Source: Nilaparvata lugens
Lineage: Eukaryota; Arthropoda; Insecta; Hemiptera; Delphacidae
Direction: 5' to 3'
Assembly (NCBI RefSeq): GCF_014356525.2
Contig: NC_052514.1
Span: forward strand, 7,230,837 to 7,294,836
Length of the DNA: 64,000 nucleotides
Shown here: piece after piece, positions 1 through 11,429 of the stretch
Position numbering within the stretch: the stretch's first letter is position 1
How the letters are laid out: every line of letters begins with the position of its first letter
The notes under the pieces: generated by a model
What the model saw: only the letters and a program-made list of their open reading frames with translations
Told to the model about the DNA's origin: nothing
The model's database searches: none
Translations under genes and position numbers: made by a program

Positions 1-726
1 GCTTTTGGTAAATCTAAATTGTGATGAATTGAAATCTAAAAGTTCAGAAGTACATCCCAATTACTTGAATATTTCTTCTTCTGTTCTTCCACTCTCTATT
101 CATAAATACAATGTTTCCATTGCTGTGAATTTCAGTAAGAATAGAATATAGCCATACGTGAATAATCTTGGACTTGGATTGACTAAGTCATATGACTAAA
201 TCAATGACTAGGTCATATGACTATGACTAGGTCATGAACCTTGATACTAAAACTAATAATAACGTACTATTACCATGTAGAGAAGATACACTTTCCAACT
301 CTGATACTGTTCTATGAAATAGATACAGTTTCGTATGGTATTCCACACATTATTTATCTAAGCACTTACTGGTACAGTAAGTTACTATAGTGGTTGGTTT
401 TGAACGTCAGATCATAATCACTGATATTCCATAACTACTGTATTAACATTCTGTTTTTTTTTTTTATTTAAATCCGTAATATGGTTCATTATGACGGTCT
501 CAAGTACCAATACCTAATCTGTATCTCATAATTTAGTTATTGCTATAACAATTAAATTAAATTTCTAAGCATTTATCATTTCACTGGTACTTCTGGACTA
601 AATGACTGGTACTTCCACAGAATTACTCCCTTTGCATCAAGTTATTGTAAGCCTAACCAGAATTAATTCATAAATTATCAACACCCTGAGAAATCGGATA
701 ATTTCTAAAATCAAGGTTGTATTTTA
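1..726. other. A+T-rich DNA without recognisable gene
   Basis: No open frame of useful length and no family similarity that I can recognise. Short direct repeats of a gactaggtcatatgac-like motif occur near 180-235. Probably intergenic or intronic filler. Confidence 0.5.
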
Positions 727-1852
727 AGTTTGTCAAGTCGCTCCATCTTGTACTTCGGATGTCATCAATGTCCTGTACCATTGATCAGTGGTCATAGGTA
801 CATTTTTACAAAAATGGAAGTTAATTAAGTTAATTAAGTTTATACAAACTTAAATATTGAATTCAATATTTTATTTTCGAGGTGGAAAATTTTCTAAAAG
901 TCATCAAGGTGGTAGCGGATCCACCTTAGTAGTGTGTGATTCTTACTTTACTAAAAAAAACCATGCTCATTTTTGCAACTAATAGCCCAGATTGTAAACC
1001 GCTTGTTGAGCATTACATCGATCTGAAATGAAGCTTGGATAAGGGTATCCTGTTTTCTGTATTCTTCTCCCTTTATCTTCTTTTTGGATTTGAAGCATCT
1101 AAATTTAAAAATCTACTTTGTGAAAATACTTGAGGACTGAAAATTTTGTGAAGTGAACAACAACAAGACTTATTTTGGACTATGTGTAACCTTATCTAAA
1201 TTTGGGAGAGGAATAGTACAAGGTTACCTTATTTCTCCTCTTCTTATCGTTTTGATGATTTACTTATTGTATGAATCAATCAATCAAATAATCAATAACT
1301 AATCAATTAATTAATCAATCCTTATCTTGCCCTTCTCTTCATTGTATTCTTTCGTACCTACTTATTCTTGCTATCCTAATCCTGTCTTATATAGTAATAA
1401 TTCTACTTGAAAGCTGTTGATAATTCAGACGTCTCTCTATAATAGTGAGTGTTGGTCCATCAAACTCTGGTTCCAAAACTCCTTATTGTAGGGGAGACCG
1501 TTGTACCTTGGATCACTTTTCACTTTTTCATTAAAAAAAAAAATCCATTTTTGGAGATTTGTTTATGGTATCAGTAGCTATTATTACAAAACATCTCATC
1601 ATTATCAAATAAAAAAGATTCAAAGCAAATGCCAGAGAATGAATTTATTAAATTTCTAATTAATGGTACAAGACCATCATGTACCATGATCATGCTCTAT
1701 TTTGTTATAAAAAGTTATGATTTCTTGGGAAAAAATGCTGTGATTTAAAAGAAAATGTCATCATTTTTGGGAAAAATGTACCTATGATCACTGATCAATG
1801 GTACAGGACATTGATGAGATCCAAGGTACAAGATGGAGCGACTTGACAAACT
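727..1852. mobile_element. Non-autonomous element with ~90-bp inverted arms
   Basis: The left arm (about 727-818) and right arm (about 1762-1852) are near-perfect reverse complements. Both begin with AGTTTGTCAAGTCGCTCC and run through matching gtaccattgatcagtg-type sequence. The ~940-bp interior has no transposase frame, so this is most simply a TIR-only element. I see no clear target duplication at the ends, so the true boundaries or superfamily cannot be fixed. A retroposon 3' end at about 1130-1322 lies in the interior and may be a later insertion. Confidence 0.6.
1130..1322 (+). mobile_element. LINE/SINE 3' end with ATCA-type tail
   Basis: The segment ends in repeated aatcaatc units, the simple tail typical of CR1/Jockey-like retroposons or SINEs riding on them. 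Part of its body (cttatctaaatttgggagag and following) recurs at about 37745-37800. No coding capacity. Confidence 0.45.
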
Positions 1853-2207
1853 TGTCTCTCTCAAGATTTTAGGTTATGTTTTAAACTGGAAAAAATCACA
1901 TAGAATTACTTACCAAGGAGTAAAAATCCGACTGGAGTGTGATTGAAAACACAAAATACAATTTCGTGTTAAAATATATGTATAAAAAATATGTGTCGAA
2001 ATACAGGGTCAAAAAAAAAATGTTTAATTGGAACCACAAAACCTAGCTTTCTGAGTTCAAAATATAAATAAGAATTCAATTGAAAACAAACACATGTAAA
2101 CACTTCGAAAGTGGTTTGTTCAATGAATTCTATACACGAGAGTGTTATGTTCCACTTATGTCACATAGATAGCAGCACCAGTCAAGAAAATAAATGTGTT
2201 ATCAAAA

Positions 2208-2420
2208 GGTACACTATGTCCAAGGTACAACGATATCCCCTTTTATTCTGACCTATTTGTCCTCTTTTTCCAGGATATTCCATGTTGTACTCACTTCTTC
2301 TTATTGTATTATATTTACTTATCATCATCTTTTCCCTGGATATTCCATGTTATTACTTACTTCTTCTTATTGTATTACTTCGACTCATAATCCTATTTTC
2401 CCTGGATATCCCATATTGTA
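2208..2420. repeat. Tandem repeat, about 65-66 bp x 3
   Basis: The motif ggatattccatgtt and its variants start at 2273, 2338 and 2404, giving periods of 65 and 66 bp, with diverged spacer text between (cttcttcttattgtatta). The short open frames across it are by-products of the repeat. Confidence 0.7.
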
Positions 2421-3569
2421 ACTAGTTTCGAGTATAAAAATAACAGTGATGCTGTAATGAGAAAACAAACTCCGCTTGTAACAGTGATGATCGTTACTCG
2501 CCTACCGCTTGAAACAGTGACTAGATAATACTCGTTACTTGAGTATTTTGCACAGAAAAAATGTGATAATACCCTTGAAGAGCGCCACTTGAATAGCACT
2601 TGTAGACTGCTATCTGGGTTTCATAGTGTCCAATTTCACGACACAGAAACACGCTTTTGAACTGAAAAATGGGATGATAATGCCAAACAACCCCAACACT
2701 TGTGAACCCTATATACACCTATATATATATGAACCCTATATACACAGATATGTGTGTAAGTGTGGTATGCCTCTTTGGAAGCAAGCAAGCACTGTATATA
2801 GTGAGGTGCACGTTATAATGACAGTGTAGGATTGGCAATACTGTTGCTGTCCTTTTCTATCATACAACAAAACATATAGCGCTATCTCTCTCTAGCTTTG
2901 TAATGTTGTCTGTTTGCCCAGAATATTTTATTTTTACTTTTGACAGTGACTGTAAAAAAGTAAACAAACAATTCTCAGCCGCCATTTTTTTTTCTTCATT
3001 CTATCAAAATACTTTGGTACACAAGTCGTATAATTAATTTAAAATATATTTATGAAACAATGAAATGATTTTTAGACATTATCGTATGAGAAACACAAAT
3101 TAAAATACCTGAAATGACATTTTAAAAGTTGATAACTAACCATTCAAGACTTCATCCATGGTTCAATTAGCCTACACGTATAGGTTAGACCTACTCGTAC
3201 CGGTATAAATAATATTGAAAGGTTATTTCAGAATTATTTCTATCGAAATTACTCATTTTAAATACCGTAGTATTTATATTTTTCTATTATTTTTAAAAGA
3301 AATTGGAATAGAATAACTACAAAATAACTTAATTTCTGTTGTTTTGAAATTCAGATTTGGTGTATCAAAGCCTTTTAAATTAGTCGCCATTTCAGTTTTG
3401 TATGAAAATAAAAAAATATGATCTCAGTTATGGAAGCAAATATTTGAATCAAATTATGAAAAAATATATATTCTTGATTAATTCGACATTAAATTGATTA
3501 TTTCAGCAAGGAAATGATAATTATCAATTATTATTATTAGATCAAATTTTATGGAATGAATTGAGTAAC

Positions 3570-3900
3570 AGCTGTGTACACTCAGTGGCAAAATGGAGTG
3601 ATAGCGCTATCTCTTTCTCGCTTTGCTCTGTTGCTAGATCGTCTTTCAACAATGTAGAATTAATAACTAATTAACAATAATAATTCATCGTGATTATGTA
3701 AATCCATTATGAAATTATTGAAAAATATAATTCCTTGCTTAATAAAATTGATTATTATTTTAAACGAGAATGAACAGTTAATATTACACCAATAAACCTG
3801 TATTTGTTATCGTCTATAGAAGGCATTGACAAGACAGAGGTTCGTCAACGTTTTTCTCCTATCTTTCTTCACTGCCATTGTAACGTGGACCTCACTATAG
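3570..3900 (-). mobile_element. MITE of the CTATAGTGAGGTCCACG family, 5' side decayed
   Basis: The right end reads as the inverse of TATAGTGAGGTCCACGTT. The interior matches, in opposite orientation, the intact copy at 59345-59716: the agcgctatct block, a gatcgtctttcaacaatgt block, and the tcctatctttcttcactgcc block. The outer left terminus is degenerate. Confidence 0.6.
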
Positions 3901-4040
3901 AAGGATATGTATTTGAGGTGTATGTATGTATCTATGGTGTTTATGTGTATATGTGTTGTGTAACTGTGTTGTATATGTGTTTCTGTGGTGTATGTGTGGT
4001 ATGCCACATTGGAAGCAAGGAAACAGAGTATAAAAGGGTG
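3901..4040. repeat. TG/TA-rich low-complexity stretch
   Basis: Degenerate tgtatgtgtg text. Part of it (gtgtggtatgcc followed by ttggaagcaag) recurs at about 2758-2785, so this is a small dispersed repeat rather than unique DNA. Confidence 0.5.
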
Positions 4041-4129
4041 TCTGAATGGGAACAGCAATTGCTAGTATTTGGGGCTTCGTTGTGTAATAACTGCGCCATT
4101 GTTGTTCGTTCGTAGTGCGAGTGAGTGTT

Positions 4130-6140
4130 GTTCGTAAGGGAGTGAGTGGGGAGGTTGGATGGTAGATGGTGATGGTAAGGAGATGAGGAGGGAATAGTGA
4201 GAAAGAGCAAGAAATAGGAAGATAAGAAAATAGTGGGAAAGGGAAAGTAGGTGGATGAGCAGGAAGTAGTGGGGAAAAGAAAAGAAGAAGAAAGGAAGAA
4301 AGGAGGAGAAGATAGTGGTAGTGAGCGAGAAGGTGGAGGAGAAGGAAATAGTGGGAAGGAGAAAGGAAGAGGAAGAAGATGGAATAGTGGGGAATGGAGA
4401 AAGAGGAAGTGAAAGAAGAGGAAATATTGGAAAGGGAGGGAGGAAGAGGAGAAGATCGTGGATGGTGTCATAGGAAGGGAGATGAGGAGGGAATAGTGAG
4501 AAAGAGCGAGGAAGAAGAAGATGGGGAAATAGTGTGAAAGGGAAAGAAAGTGGAAGAAGAGGGAATAGTGGGGAATAGAGAAAGAGGAAGAGGAGATATT
4601 TGAAGGGAAGGGAGGAAGAGGAGAAGATCGTGGATGGTGTCATAGGAAGGGAGATGAGGAGGAAATAGTGAGAAAGTGCGAGGAAGAAGAAGATGAGGAA
4701 ATAGTGGGAAAGGGAAAGAAAGTGGAAGAAGAGGGAATAGTGGGGAATAGAGAAAGAGGAAGAGGAGATATTTGAAGGGAAGGGAGGAAGAGGAGAAGAT
4801 CGTGGATGGTGTCATAGGAAGGGAGATGAGGAGGAAATAGTGAGAAAGAGCAAGAAATAGGAAGATGAGGAAATAGTGGGAAAGGGAAAGAAAGTGGATG
4901 AGCAGGTAGTAGTGGGGAAAAGAAAAGAAGAAGAAGAGAAGGAAGAGGAAAAAGAAGTAGAGGATAGAATGGAAGAACGAGGAGAGGATGATGGATGGTG
5001 TGACAGAAAGGGACTGAGGAAATATTGGGATCGAGGAAGGAAAAGGATGAGAAGGAAGGGGAAATTGTGGAAGGGGGAGATGGAGAGAATATGATTGTGG
5101 ATGGTGTGATAGAAGAAGAAACGAATGGGAGAGAAAGCAAGAAATAGGAAGTGGAGGAAATAATGGGGAAGGGTATGAAAGAGGAAACGAAGGTAATAGT
5201 GGAAGAGTGCAAGGAAGAGGAAGAGGAGGGAATAATGGAGAAGGCAATGGAAGAGGAAGAGGGAAAAAATTTGAAAAGAAGAAAAAAATAGGAAGAGGAA
5301 GAAGAAGTAGTGTATAGAATGGGAGAACGAAGAGAGAATTGTGGATGGTGTGACAGAAAGGGGTTGATGAGTAAATAGAGGGTTTGATGAAGAAAGAGGA
5401 GGAGAAGGAAGAGGAAGAGAACGGAGTAAGAGGGGAAGATCGTGCATGGTGTAACAAGAGGAGGAAGAGGAGTTATTGATGGGAAGAGAAAGAAGTAAAA
5501 GGATGACGAGGAAGTAGTAAAAAAGATGGAAGGAAGAGGAGAGGATCGTTGATGGCGTGATGTGAGGGGAAGAAGAGGAGAAAATATTGAAGAAGTTGAA
5601 GGAAGAGGAATTAGTGGAAAGGAAGAGGGGAAGAGGAGGAAATTGTGGAAAAAGAGAAAGGAAGAGGAAAATGAGGTAGAGGAAGGGTATAATGGGGAGG
5701 AAATGTTCATGGATGATGTGATATGAGGAAATAGTGGGAAAGAACAAGATAGAAGCAGAGAAGGAAAGAATGGAAAAGAGGAAATAAGAGAGAAGGAAGA
5801 GGAATTACGGGAAGAGAGAATATCGATGGGAGAAAGGAAGAGGAAGATAAGAGAAAAGTAAGGGAAGATGAGAGAAAGGAAGAGGAAGATGAGAGAAAGG
5901 ATGAGGAAGAGGAAGATGAGAGAAAGAAAGAGGAAGATAAGAAAGAGGAGAGGAAGATGAGAGAAAGAAGAGGAAGATGAGAGAAAGGAAGAGGAAGATG
6001 AGAGAAATGAAGAGGAAGATGAGAGAAAGGAAGAGGAACATAAGAGAATAGTTGAGAAAGAGGAGAGGATCGTGGATGGTGGGACAGGGGGAGAAGAGGA
6101 GGAACTGGTGGGAAGAGGGAAAAAATAAAAGGATGACGAG
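4130..6140. repeat. 2-kb nearly pure purine (GA-rich) satellite
   Basis: The + strand is almost only A and G for about 2 kb. In the first third, higher-order units of roughly 171-177 bp are marked by atcgtggatggtgtcatagg at about 4456, 4627 and 4799. From about 5830 to 6040 the units shrink to about 20 bp (agaaaggaagaggaagatga). The strand bias opens very long Ser/Leu/Phe/Pro-only frames on the minus strand (up to about 530 codons). They have no domain and no composition typical of a gene, so I do not annotate them. Confidence 0.85.
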
Positions 6141-6149
6141 GAAAGAGCT

Positions 6150-6250
6150 TTCATTGTAGTATCGGCTCGGCTATCCTTCATAGAAGACAGTAGCAAGGCA
6201 GAGAATCGACAATGCTGTTCTCCTATCTTTGTGCACTCCAATAGTAACGT
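6150..6250 (-). mobile_element. Partial MITE end of the TATAGTGAGGTCCACG family
   Basis: Carries the subterminal ggcagagaatcgacaatg block and a decayed terminus (cgtgtaccttactatag). It abuts the purine satellite and has lost its partner end. Confidence 0.55.
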
Positions 6251-6337
6251 GTACCTTACTATAGTATACTAGTTCTGATGTGAAAATAACTAGAAATAAA
6301 TGTGAAATGAATAATATTAGTAAATAAATGGAAATAC

Positions 6338-6652
6338 TGTAGTGAGGTCCACGTTATAATGACAGTGGATGAAGATAGAAGAATAGCGATGCCGATTCTC
6401 TGCATTAATTAATTATATTTGTTTTTGTCAAAAAAAACTGTTATTTTTGTCAAAAAAAAACTGTTGTTTTTGTCAAAAAAACTGTTTATGTCAAAACATA
6501 AACTGTTATGTTTTTGACAGTTTTACACTGTCAAAAACATAATTGGCATCGTTGTGGACCTAGAAAAGGATAGTACCACCGGCTTCGTCGAATGATTGAC
6601 AAGGATTCCAAAACCAAAGTTGATCAAATACATGAACCTAACTATAGACTAG
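6338..6652 (+). mobile_element. MITE of the TATAGTGAGGTCCACG family with internal hairpin array
   Basis: The left end is GTAGTGAGGTCCACGTTATA followed by the family text; the decayed right end is near 6645. It shares internal structure with 46531-46749. Between about 6418 and 6545 a tttttgtcaaaaa/aactgtta unit is repeated four or five times and folds on itself (gtttttgacagtttt against its complement), which the 46531 copy lacks. Confidence 0.6.
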
Positions 6653-6925
6653 AATAGAGAGCGTAGAATTACTACAGTCGCAATGCATGGAATCGGCAAC
6701 GCTGATTTCTTATCTTTCTCCATTTCCATTATGAAGTGGTCTTCACTATGAACTAGTTCTGATGTGTAAATAATTATAAAAAAATAATGAAATGAATAAT
6801 TACTAAATAAAAGGATATACTTGACCAGAGAGCGGAGATTCACTATAGTGGTAATGCATAGAATCGGCAACACTGCTCTCTCATCTTTATCCACTGCCAT
6901 TACAACATGGACCTTACTAAAGACT
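6653..6925 (-). mobile_element. Two decayed MITE ends of the same family
   Basis: Repeated blocks of the subterminal sequence (aatcggcaac, then ctttctccattt or ctttatccactgccatt, then a decayed gtggtcttcact or atggaccttact end) at about 6655-6755 and 6832-6922. They are arranged as direct partial copies about 175 bp apart. Confidence 0.5.
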
Positions 6926-7486
6926 CTGTTCTGATGTGGAAATTACTAGAAATAAATAATTGAATGAATAATTAGTAAATGAACGTAAATACTTGATCAG
7001 ACTGGCGAGCAGATAACCACTGAAGTAGTACCTATAAGTTCAGCTAGATCAGCCAGCAAGTTTATTCACCCCGACCAAAACCCTAGACAGAAAAGTAACT
7101 TTGATCTGATTTATTCAGTCCGTTTATCCCAGCAATCCTCCTCAAATCCACCTCAACTCCATCTGAGGAATCAGAACAGATCACCGTTGTGGGTTTCCCC
7201 CTGGTTTAATTATGGATTCAGGGGATTAGAGGGAGACAGTGAAGGTCGAATCAGAGCCACAGACGGATATATTTCCACTTGGAAGTGAGATGGTGAAGGT
7301 CAGAAGCATAGACTGATATTTTTCTTCACATAGGGTTAGGTCATGACAAGTCCTGAATTCTCAAGATAGTTTGTCTTGTGTGGTTGATTTGAGAATACTC
7401 GAATATTATAGATAATACAATTATTTATAGATATGTATTATTTATATATAATATATGAATATATAATATGTATTTTATTAATATAT

Positions 7487-8117
7487 AATATCGGGGCACT
7501 GAGCTTCGCTCGTTATTTTTATCCTATACTATTAAACGAGCAACTTCTGTTTATATGTTTAGATGTTTATATGTTTGTATTTCACCGGATCTCGAAAACG
7601 GCTCTAACGATTCTCACGAAATTCAGAACATAGGAGGTTTATAATATAAAGATTCGATTGGAGTAGGTCTCATCCCTGGGAAAACTCGCTGAAGGATATT
7701 GAAAGGATAATTATTATTCATCCTTGGAAAAACAGCTGATAATAATTATTTCGTCTTCTGTTGGTGATGGAAGTGAGTGAGCGAGTTCATGTGTGTGGGT
7801 GAAAAGTATGACTCTAAAAGCTTAGTGCCGGTTGCAAAAAAGCCGGGTTATTTTCAATCCTGATTAATTCCAGTAGATCCATCTTTCTGAAATGGTCTTC
7901 TGTGATTTGGTTCACGTGAAGTTAATCAGGATTAAAATTTAACCGCCTTCTATGCAACTGGGCCTTTATGAGGGAAATTTTTGCATTCCTCTGGAAATTA
8001 ATCTCATATTACTGTTATTAGATAGAACACTCCTGTATGAATGTTATTATAATTTCTTCTTTCGTAGTAATTTTTTTATGCTTTTGTAATCCAGAGCGAA
8101 GCTCGGTCCCCGATATT
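7487..8117. mobile_element. 0.63-kb repeat with GAGCTTCGCTC-containing inverted ends
   Basis: The left end AATATCGGGG..GAGCTTCGCTC and the right end GAGCGAAGCTCGGTCCCCG.. are inverted copies. Inside the left end, from about 7519, starts the widespread segment TCCTATACTATTAAACGAGC, which recurs at about 54550-54650 (inverted) and 56510-56650. A second, more diverged inverted copy of the interior lies just outside at 8118-8480. No open frame. It could be a TIR element, or two Helitron-type termini brought together. A foldback MITE sits inside it. Confidence 0.55.
7825..7976. mobile_element. Foldback MITE of the GGCCGGTTGCA family
   Basis: The arms begin GTGCCGGTTGCA and end TGCAACTGGGCC. The inner arms aatcctgattaatt and ttaatcaggatt pair to a near-complete hairpin. 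It is nested in the 7487-8117 repeat. Relatives: about 36203-36400, 54210-54310 and 58304-58430. Confidence 0.65.
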
Positions 8118-8599
8118 TTTTATTGGTAAACAGAACACAATTCTCTAAAATGATCGTGTTTATATTTTACAGCTGGCTATATGTCATCTTATGAATTTCG
8201 GTGATGCGATATTCTAATTTTTCACATACTCGCTAACTCTTTTTTCTACTATCCACAGCTGTTTCAGCCAAGGATGAATTATCCTTTTAATGTCGTTCAG
8301 CGAGTTTTCCCAAGGATAAGACCAAGTGCAATCGAATTTTTATATCATAAACCTACTATGTTCCAAATTTCGTGAAAATCGTTAGAACAGTTTTCGAGAT
8401 CTGTTGAACATAAATATCCAGATATAAATATAAATTAATATAAAAATACAAAAATTGCTCGCTTAATATGATAGGAATGTATTATATAGATTATACAATT
8501 ATCTGGTGAGAAATTATATTAAACTTCCCTCTACTGAAAAATACTCCATGTGAATTGTTTTGTTTTTCATTGCGGATGATGGCCACATGTTATTTATGC

Positions 8600-8745
8600 T
8601 TGTGCTTGTGGGTAATGGAAAGTGCTTTAGTGAATTGATATGATGATCAAACGTCCATGCCATCGGCGGGATTCAAACCCACAATTCTAGCGTTGCTAGC
8701 AGACCGAAGTTTGTAACGCCTCTTGCCACTAGACCAATCGCCTGT
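8600..8745 (-). mobile_element. tRNA-derived SINE head (not a functional tRNA)
   Basis: Read on the minus strand from 8742, the sequence starts GGCGATTGGTCTAGTGGC, with a good RNA polymerase III A-box (TGGTCTAGTGG). About 50 nt on it has a good B-box (GGTTTGAATCC) in a GTGGG/CCCGC T-arm stem. The expected acceptor-stem complement is missing after the T arm and the middle is longer than a tRNA, so this is a tRNA-derived SINE 5' region. Its body probably continues toward 8545. Insertion borders are not resolved. Confidence 0.6.
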
Positions 8746-9888
8746 CAATTATTAACCTTGCGGCAGTCCCGCTGTTGTAAAAAGTACAACAGTGTCAGTT
8801 TTTTTTCTGCACAAAACTATTGAATGGGGTGGTGCCAGTGAATGATTCACCTATGCATTCCAAAACTTTCTCCCCATCACTCCACTGAATTGCAGTATCA
8901 ACCGAGCAATGGTTCAGTCTTTAGGTGCCATTTAGTCGCCACAGTGCATAAGTCGCAGACTGTATACGGGGAAAGACTGTATACGGGGACTGTAAACGAA
9001 CCAATAACACAGAATTGACGGCTTTGCTTGATGTACCTTATTGGGCTATAAAATGGTAATCATTCAAATGTTCATAGGCGTAAAATAATCCAAGAAGATG
9101 GAAAAAGTAATTATACAATTAATATGTTTTGACAGTAAACAGAGTAGGCCTACATAACACTTAGAAATTTGATGTTGTACAAAATACAACACGCGACTGC
9201 TCGTGTGATTGAGTAGGGCGCGACTACCGGAAGGTTAATCATGTAGCTCATAAGTGAAGCCCCGATTTTCCTCTGCTTCAAAATAAAACCACATAATATC
9301 GACTCGCACTTCAGTATTCACATTTCTCAATCTACTGGAGGTGGTTCATATCAATTAGTTGTTTCAATTAATGATGAACGTACTCTCATATCATCAAAAT
9401 TTCATTGAAAACACTCAACACCTATCAAATTATCGTCAACAACGAGGTTGTAAGCTCAGGAACCTAAATTCATGATTAGCAAAATCGAACCCTTCGTATT
9501 CCAATTTGAAACCACCTTCCTAGAATAATTATAAATCCATTTGCACTCTACAGGTGCGTACAGACTTATGCGCCATGAACACGCGCATTTCACGTTTCAT
9601 CAGCTAATTATAGTCATATGCACCATCTTCGTTTAACGCTAAACCACGTTTACTTGTAGATATGGTTGCATTTAACATAATGTGTTTCATACGGGGTTTA
9701 AACGAACAGCTGACATTTCTCCGTTTAAACTGAGCATCTACATTCGGGCCAAATTCTATCTGTATTGTTAATGCAGATAATATAATTCATTATTAATTTC
9801 TTCAATGTTTGTTTCCATTACGAACTGCTTGTTAATAACCACTTTTGAACAGTCAAATTACGACATAGCAGTCAGATATTTACAATTA

Positions 9889-10512
9889 TTGACCGAGTGA
9901 AGTGAGGTCTAAGATTCAAGTCGACGGTTGGCATTTCTCTTAATGTTTATATGTTGCGCATTTACGGCGAAACGCGGTAACAGATTTTCATGAAATTTGA
10001 CATGTATGTTCCTTTTTAAATTGCGCGTCGACGTATATACAAGGTTTTTGGAAATTTCGCATTTCAAGGATAATATAAAAGGAAAAAGGATCCTCCTTCA
10101 TACGCCAATATCGGAGTAAAAATCAGACTATAGAATTATTAATCATAAATCAGCTGTTTAGTGGACTATAATACTACCCGTTCAAAAACATCGAACATCT
10201 TGAAAATGTATCTTTCCATCAACGTTAGTAGACAGTTGACTGTAATACTACCCGTTCAAAAACATCGAATATCTTGAAAATGTATCTTTCTATCAACGTT
10301 GTAGACAGTTGCAGCCAGACCTGATAACAGCGCTCACACTCACATTCCGGGACGACACGTCACGATACGATAGGACAGACAGCTCTATGTTTATTTAGGA
10401 TTTTTTCTAGACATTTTATTTTGATAAATTATTTATTAATTTCTGAGAAAACATTTCAACAGGTCAATGTAACTTACTGAGCTCGAGGTCTACTGTTCAC
10501 AGAACTACTAGT
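9889..10512 (+). mobile_element. TTGACCGAGCGAAG...ACTAGT repeat family, copy a
   Basis: Starts TTGACCGAGTGAAGTGAGG and ends CAGAACTACTAGT. It is one of seven copies in the window and contains the conserved tgcgcatttacggcgaaacg and ggataatataaaaggaaaaa blocks. This long form has an extra 3' half (cagcgctcacactcac, acgacacgtcacg) shared only with 59745-60748. It lacks the 275-bp MITE found in that copy, so it provides the empty site at about 10468-10474. Confidence 0.75.
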
Positions 10513-10612
10513 AAATAAAAGCTGTTAGCTTCTACTCACATTCGTGGAGCGCTTTTCGTGGACACTAGGTCCTTCCTCAACGAGTGTTGTGAGTACAAGC
10601 TAATAACTTTTA

Positions 10613-11257
10613 GGCCGATTGCAGACGAACCACTATCGCTTGTGGGTTTTGGCACCGACATACCACTGAACAATACGACTGACGCAGAGAGACGTTCACA
10701 CTACATTCGAGAAAACGCGCATTAGTGCAACAGTTTTCAGATGTTTGTATCATACTCTGGTGTTTCTATCAGACAGCTGTTTTTATCAAAGTCACAGCGA
10801 CTGCTTTTGTGGTACAGAAGCTAGGGGAAGCGTAGTGCTCTAACCAGTGGTACGACAATCGCAAGGAAAATAATCGCATACTACAGAGCGCAACGCCATG
10901 TGGAAGTAACAGTGCCACTGCCAATGCCAATGCCTGCCAATGTATTCCTAAAGGTGCATACAGACTTTCGCTCTGCTCCGCAACCGAACGTCACTCCAGC
11001 AGAGCGATTGATGATCGACCGGCCAGCAACAGTGGAACGCGAGAACATCTCCCGTAACGTTCATGATGGGTGCGACTGCAGAGCGGAGGCGGAGCGACTG
11101 CGGTACGATGGAGGTACGAGGGCGGAGTGTGCTCGTTGCGGGTTGGAAGCCCGTATATGTGTACGCAGCTATATGCGCTGCGATTGTGGTACCACAGATG
11201 GAAAATAGTCGTCGCTCCCACATCCCACATGCGATAGTGGTTCGTCTGCAACCGGCC
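10613..11257. mobile_element. PIF/Harbinger-like MITE with TTA target duplication
   Basis: Terminal repeats of about 34 bp starting GGCCGATTGCAGACGAACC on the left and GGCCGGTTGCAGACGAACC on the right (read inward) differ at two positions. TTA flanks both ends (10610-10612 and 11258-11260). A 3-bp TWA duplication with GGC/GGG ends is characteristic of PIF/Harbinger; the assignment is by that rule only, as no transposase is present. The G+C-rich interior carries another nested repeat. Confidence 0.75.
10951..11172 (+). repeat. G+C-rich repeat, AAGGTGCGTACAGACTTTCGC-like family, copy 1
   Basis: Starts aaggtgcatacagactttcg and ends near gtgtacgcagct. The text cgtcactccagcagagcg and gattgatgatcgaccgg recurs at 61668-61900 and 62878-63115, and in part at 28840-28935. 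Short open frames crossing it appear in all reading frames because stop codons are rare in G+C-rich DNA; none looks like a gene. Confidence 0.65.
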
Positions 11258-11429
11258 TTATTAATTTATAAATATCTGACTGCTATGTCGTAATTTAATT
11301 GTTCAAAAGTGAGCATCATTAATATTGTATCTTACTGATTCTATACAAATACAGATATTATGAGAATCAGTTGATGAAAAGTGAAATGCGCGTGTACGTG
11401 TCGCATAAGTCTGTACACACTCTACTATT

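Larger units (their letters stand above)
9551..11421. mobile_element. Outer TIR element carrying nested insertions
   Basis: The left end (AGGTGCGTACAGACTTATGC, then acacgcgcatttcac) and the right end at about 11360-11421 are reverse complements over about 60 bp. If the pairing is right, the element was later hit by the 9889-10512 repeat and by the 10613-11257 MITE. Members of the same terminal family (GGTGCGTACAGA) cluster at 28140-28935. No transposase frame seen. Confidence 0.5.

Noticed and set aside
4062..6241. Very long minus-strand open frames (193 to 533 codons) rich in Ser, Leu, Phe and Pro
   Set aside because: They are produced by the pyrimidine-only strand of the purine satellite, overlap each other in several frames, and lack any domain.
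8664..8742. Functional tRNA gene
   Set aside because: The A- and B-boxes are good, but the acceptor stem cannot pair and the internal spacing is too long.
10900..11293. Four overlapping open frames of 76-102 codons
   Set aside because: All lie in a G+C-rich MITE interior on both strands; the same frames recur in partial form at 61591-61944 and 62861-63151 in other copies of the repeat.
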